Assembly: GCA_013398055.1 (NCBI GenBank)
Contig: VZRS01002388.1
Location: 1-64,000 of the forward strand
Reading direction: 5' to 3'
Origin: Ifrita kowaldi
Taxonomy: Eukaryota; Chordata; Aves; Passeriformes; Cinclosomatidae
DNA length: 64,000 nt
Below the pieces are notes generated by a model. The model saw only the letters and a list, made by a program, of their open reading frames with translations. It was not told the origin of the DNA and ran no database searches. Shown here in pieces: positions 62,941 through 64,000 of the stretch. A program made the position numbers and the translations under genes. Within the stretch, counting starts at the first letter, position 1; every line of letters begins with the position of its first letter.

Positions 62941-63533
62941 ATGAAGATATAGTCCGTTGGACAGATAATTTTCTGACAAAATGAATTGAACCATCTTTCT
63001 GTTATATTTAGCCTCTAATCCCCTATAAATGCATTTTTGACCAATCTTCTTTTCGTTTTGTCATGGTCTACAGATTGTGCTCAGAATTTAGCAATGCCAC
63101 AGTAATTGAAAACTGAATAAAATTTCCCACCTGGATTTATTTGAGTTCTGTCCTGCAATACCTTTCTATTATTCTATTCATTTAACTTCTGCAAGGCAGC
63201 AAAATAACAATAAATACGTAATTGTTGCATTTAATTGAACATATAACAAAAAGTTGCTGTTTCTCAAGGCATTTTGTACCCTTTGCTTCCAGCGCATTTA
63301 ATTATGTATGAACTCTTCAAAAAAACCCTCTCAAATAATGTGAGTCGTCTTCTAGGAGAGAAGATTTAAAGATGATAAATGTTATTTAGAATCACTGTGA
63401 TATGATTCATATTGTGATGCGATTGGGAACAATATTAAAACCCACCAAGGCTATTATACCTAAATTTTTGTTTCAATTCATGCAATATTGCTGCTGCTTA
63501 ATATGATTTCTATTTACTTCTTTCCATTGTTAG
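62941..63533. other. Unique AT-rich sequence
   Basis: No feature supported. Ends in a pyrimidine-rich acceptor-like tract. Confidence 0.4.
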
Positions 63534-63640
63534 TGTTTTATTGAGGTTGTGTCGGCTTTATCAGGCTAATCTCTGCTGCAAACGGAGGTCAGCAGAGCCA
63601 AAGCACTGGCAAAAAACCTGTCTCCATTATATTCTACTTG
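63534..63640 (+). CDS. Second exon candidate, phase-compatible with 59,707-59,905
   Basis: Acceptor-like ttacttctttccattgttag ends at 63,533 and a donor (CTTG before gtatga) follows 63,640. Only one of the three phases is open, and it is exactly the phase left by the candidate upstream. The first base would complete a GAT codon, giving 35 further residues and one base over. The peptide is C-, R- and L-rich and unrecognised. An 8-bp inverted repeat (ctctgctg at 63,571-63,578 with cagcagag at 63,590-63,597) lies inside. Phase agreement alone has a one-in-three chance, so this is weak; a conserved non-coding element is the main alternative. Confidence 0.2.
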
Positions 63641-64000
63641 GTATGAATTTACTCAAAAATCCTCCCTCTAATATAAACTCTTCCTTCACCATTCTTTGAT
63701 TATAATATTTCTACCTGCACAAGCCCTGACAGCTTGATATTTAAAAGCTATATAAACTCTCATAATCTAATTTTATATCCTTTTTATATAAAGAGGGGCT
63801 GTGCCTCATTTAAAGTAACAGTGAATGTATTCATCAAAAGGTTTAAAATGGAGCAATCTTGGCCATCAATAAAAGCTTGGATTTTTAGGTGTTTTAAATT
63901 ACAACTTAAAAACATGCAGGGCTACTCTTAATGACAGCGACAATGAGTCATTAATTTGTGCTCTTCTGGTGTCAAGGGTGAGGCGAGTAATCCTGTCACG
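63641..64000. other. Unique AT-rich sequence to the right edge
   Basis: Short plus-strand frame at 63,734-63,931 without domains. No repeat seen. Confidence 0.4.

Noticed and set aside
1..64000. CRISPR array, operon, phage or defence system
   Set aside because: No regularly spaced repeats, no prokaryotic gene runs; repeat content is avian throughout.

Overview
This window is almost certainly bird nuclear DNA. The main evidence is a set of thirteen fragments of the avian CR1 LINE. They carry the typical CR1 3' sequence (for example ggttggaagggacctt on one strand and ccttccaacccaaacc on the other) and, in several cases, the degenerate attctatg-type 3' tail. One further element at about 17.27-17.90 kb resembles a common avian retroviral LTR-type repeat. 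There are no bacterial or viral gene runs, no tRNA or rRNA, and no CRISPR. A Neoavian or passerine source is plausible, but this is a guess from memory of the repeats.

I could not confirm any protein-coding gene. The open frames in the window are all short (181 codons or fewer), overlap one another on both strands, and often lie inside CR1 copies or low-complexity DNA. A few intervals do have exon-like form. The best is 59,707-59,905 (+), an open frame flanked by a strong acceptor and donor, followed by a phase-compatible candidate at 63,534-63,640. I do not recognise the encoded peptides, so these are hypotheses only.

Layout. 0-1.1 kb: a CpG-rich minisatellite running off the left edge, then a CR1 copy. 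1.1-25.3 kb: unique AT-rich sequence with nine more CR1 pieces, the LTR-like repeat and short tandem duplications. 25.3-45.9 kb: about 20.6 kb in which I see no CR1 at all, but several stretches that look like conserved non-coding elements (retained CpGs, TAATTA homeodomain-type cores, no repeat signature). 45.9-64 kb: three CR1 pieces, more enhancer-like blocks (46.6-47.05, 48.5-49.45, 53.6-53.8, 55.1-55.3 kb) and the exon-like intervals.

My reading is a gene desert or very large intron beside a developmentally regulated gene. The most interesting content is the transposon-poor, enhancer-like core rather than a new protein system. Conservation was not measured: every 'enhancer-like' call rests on sequence character alone and needs a cross-species alignment.
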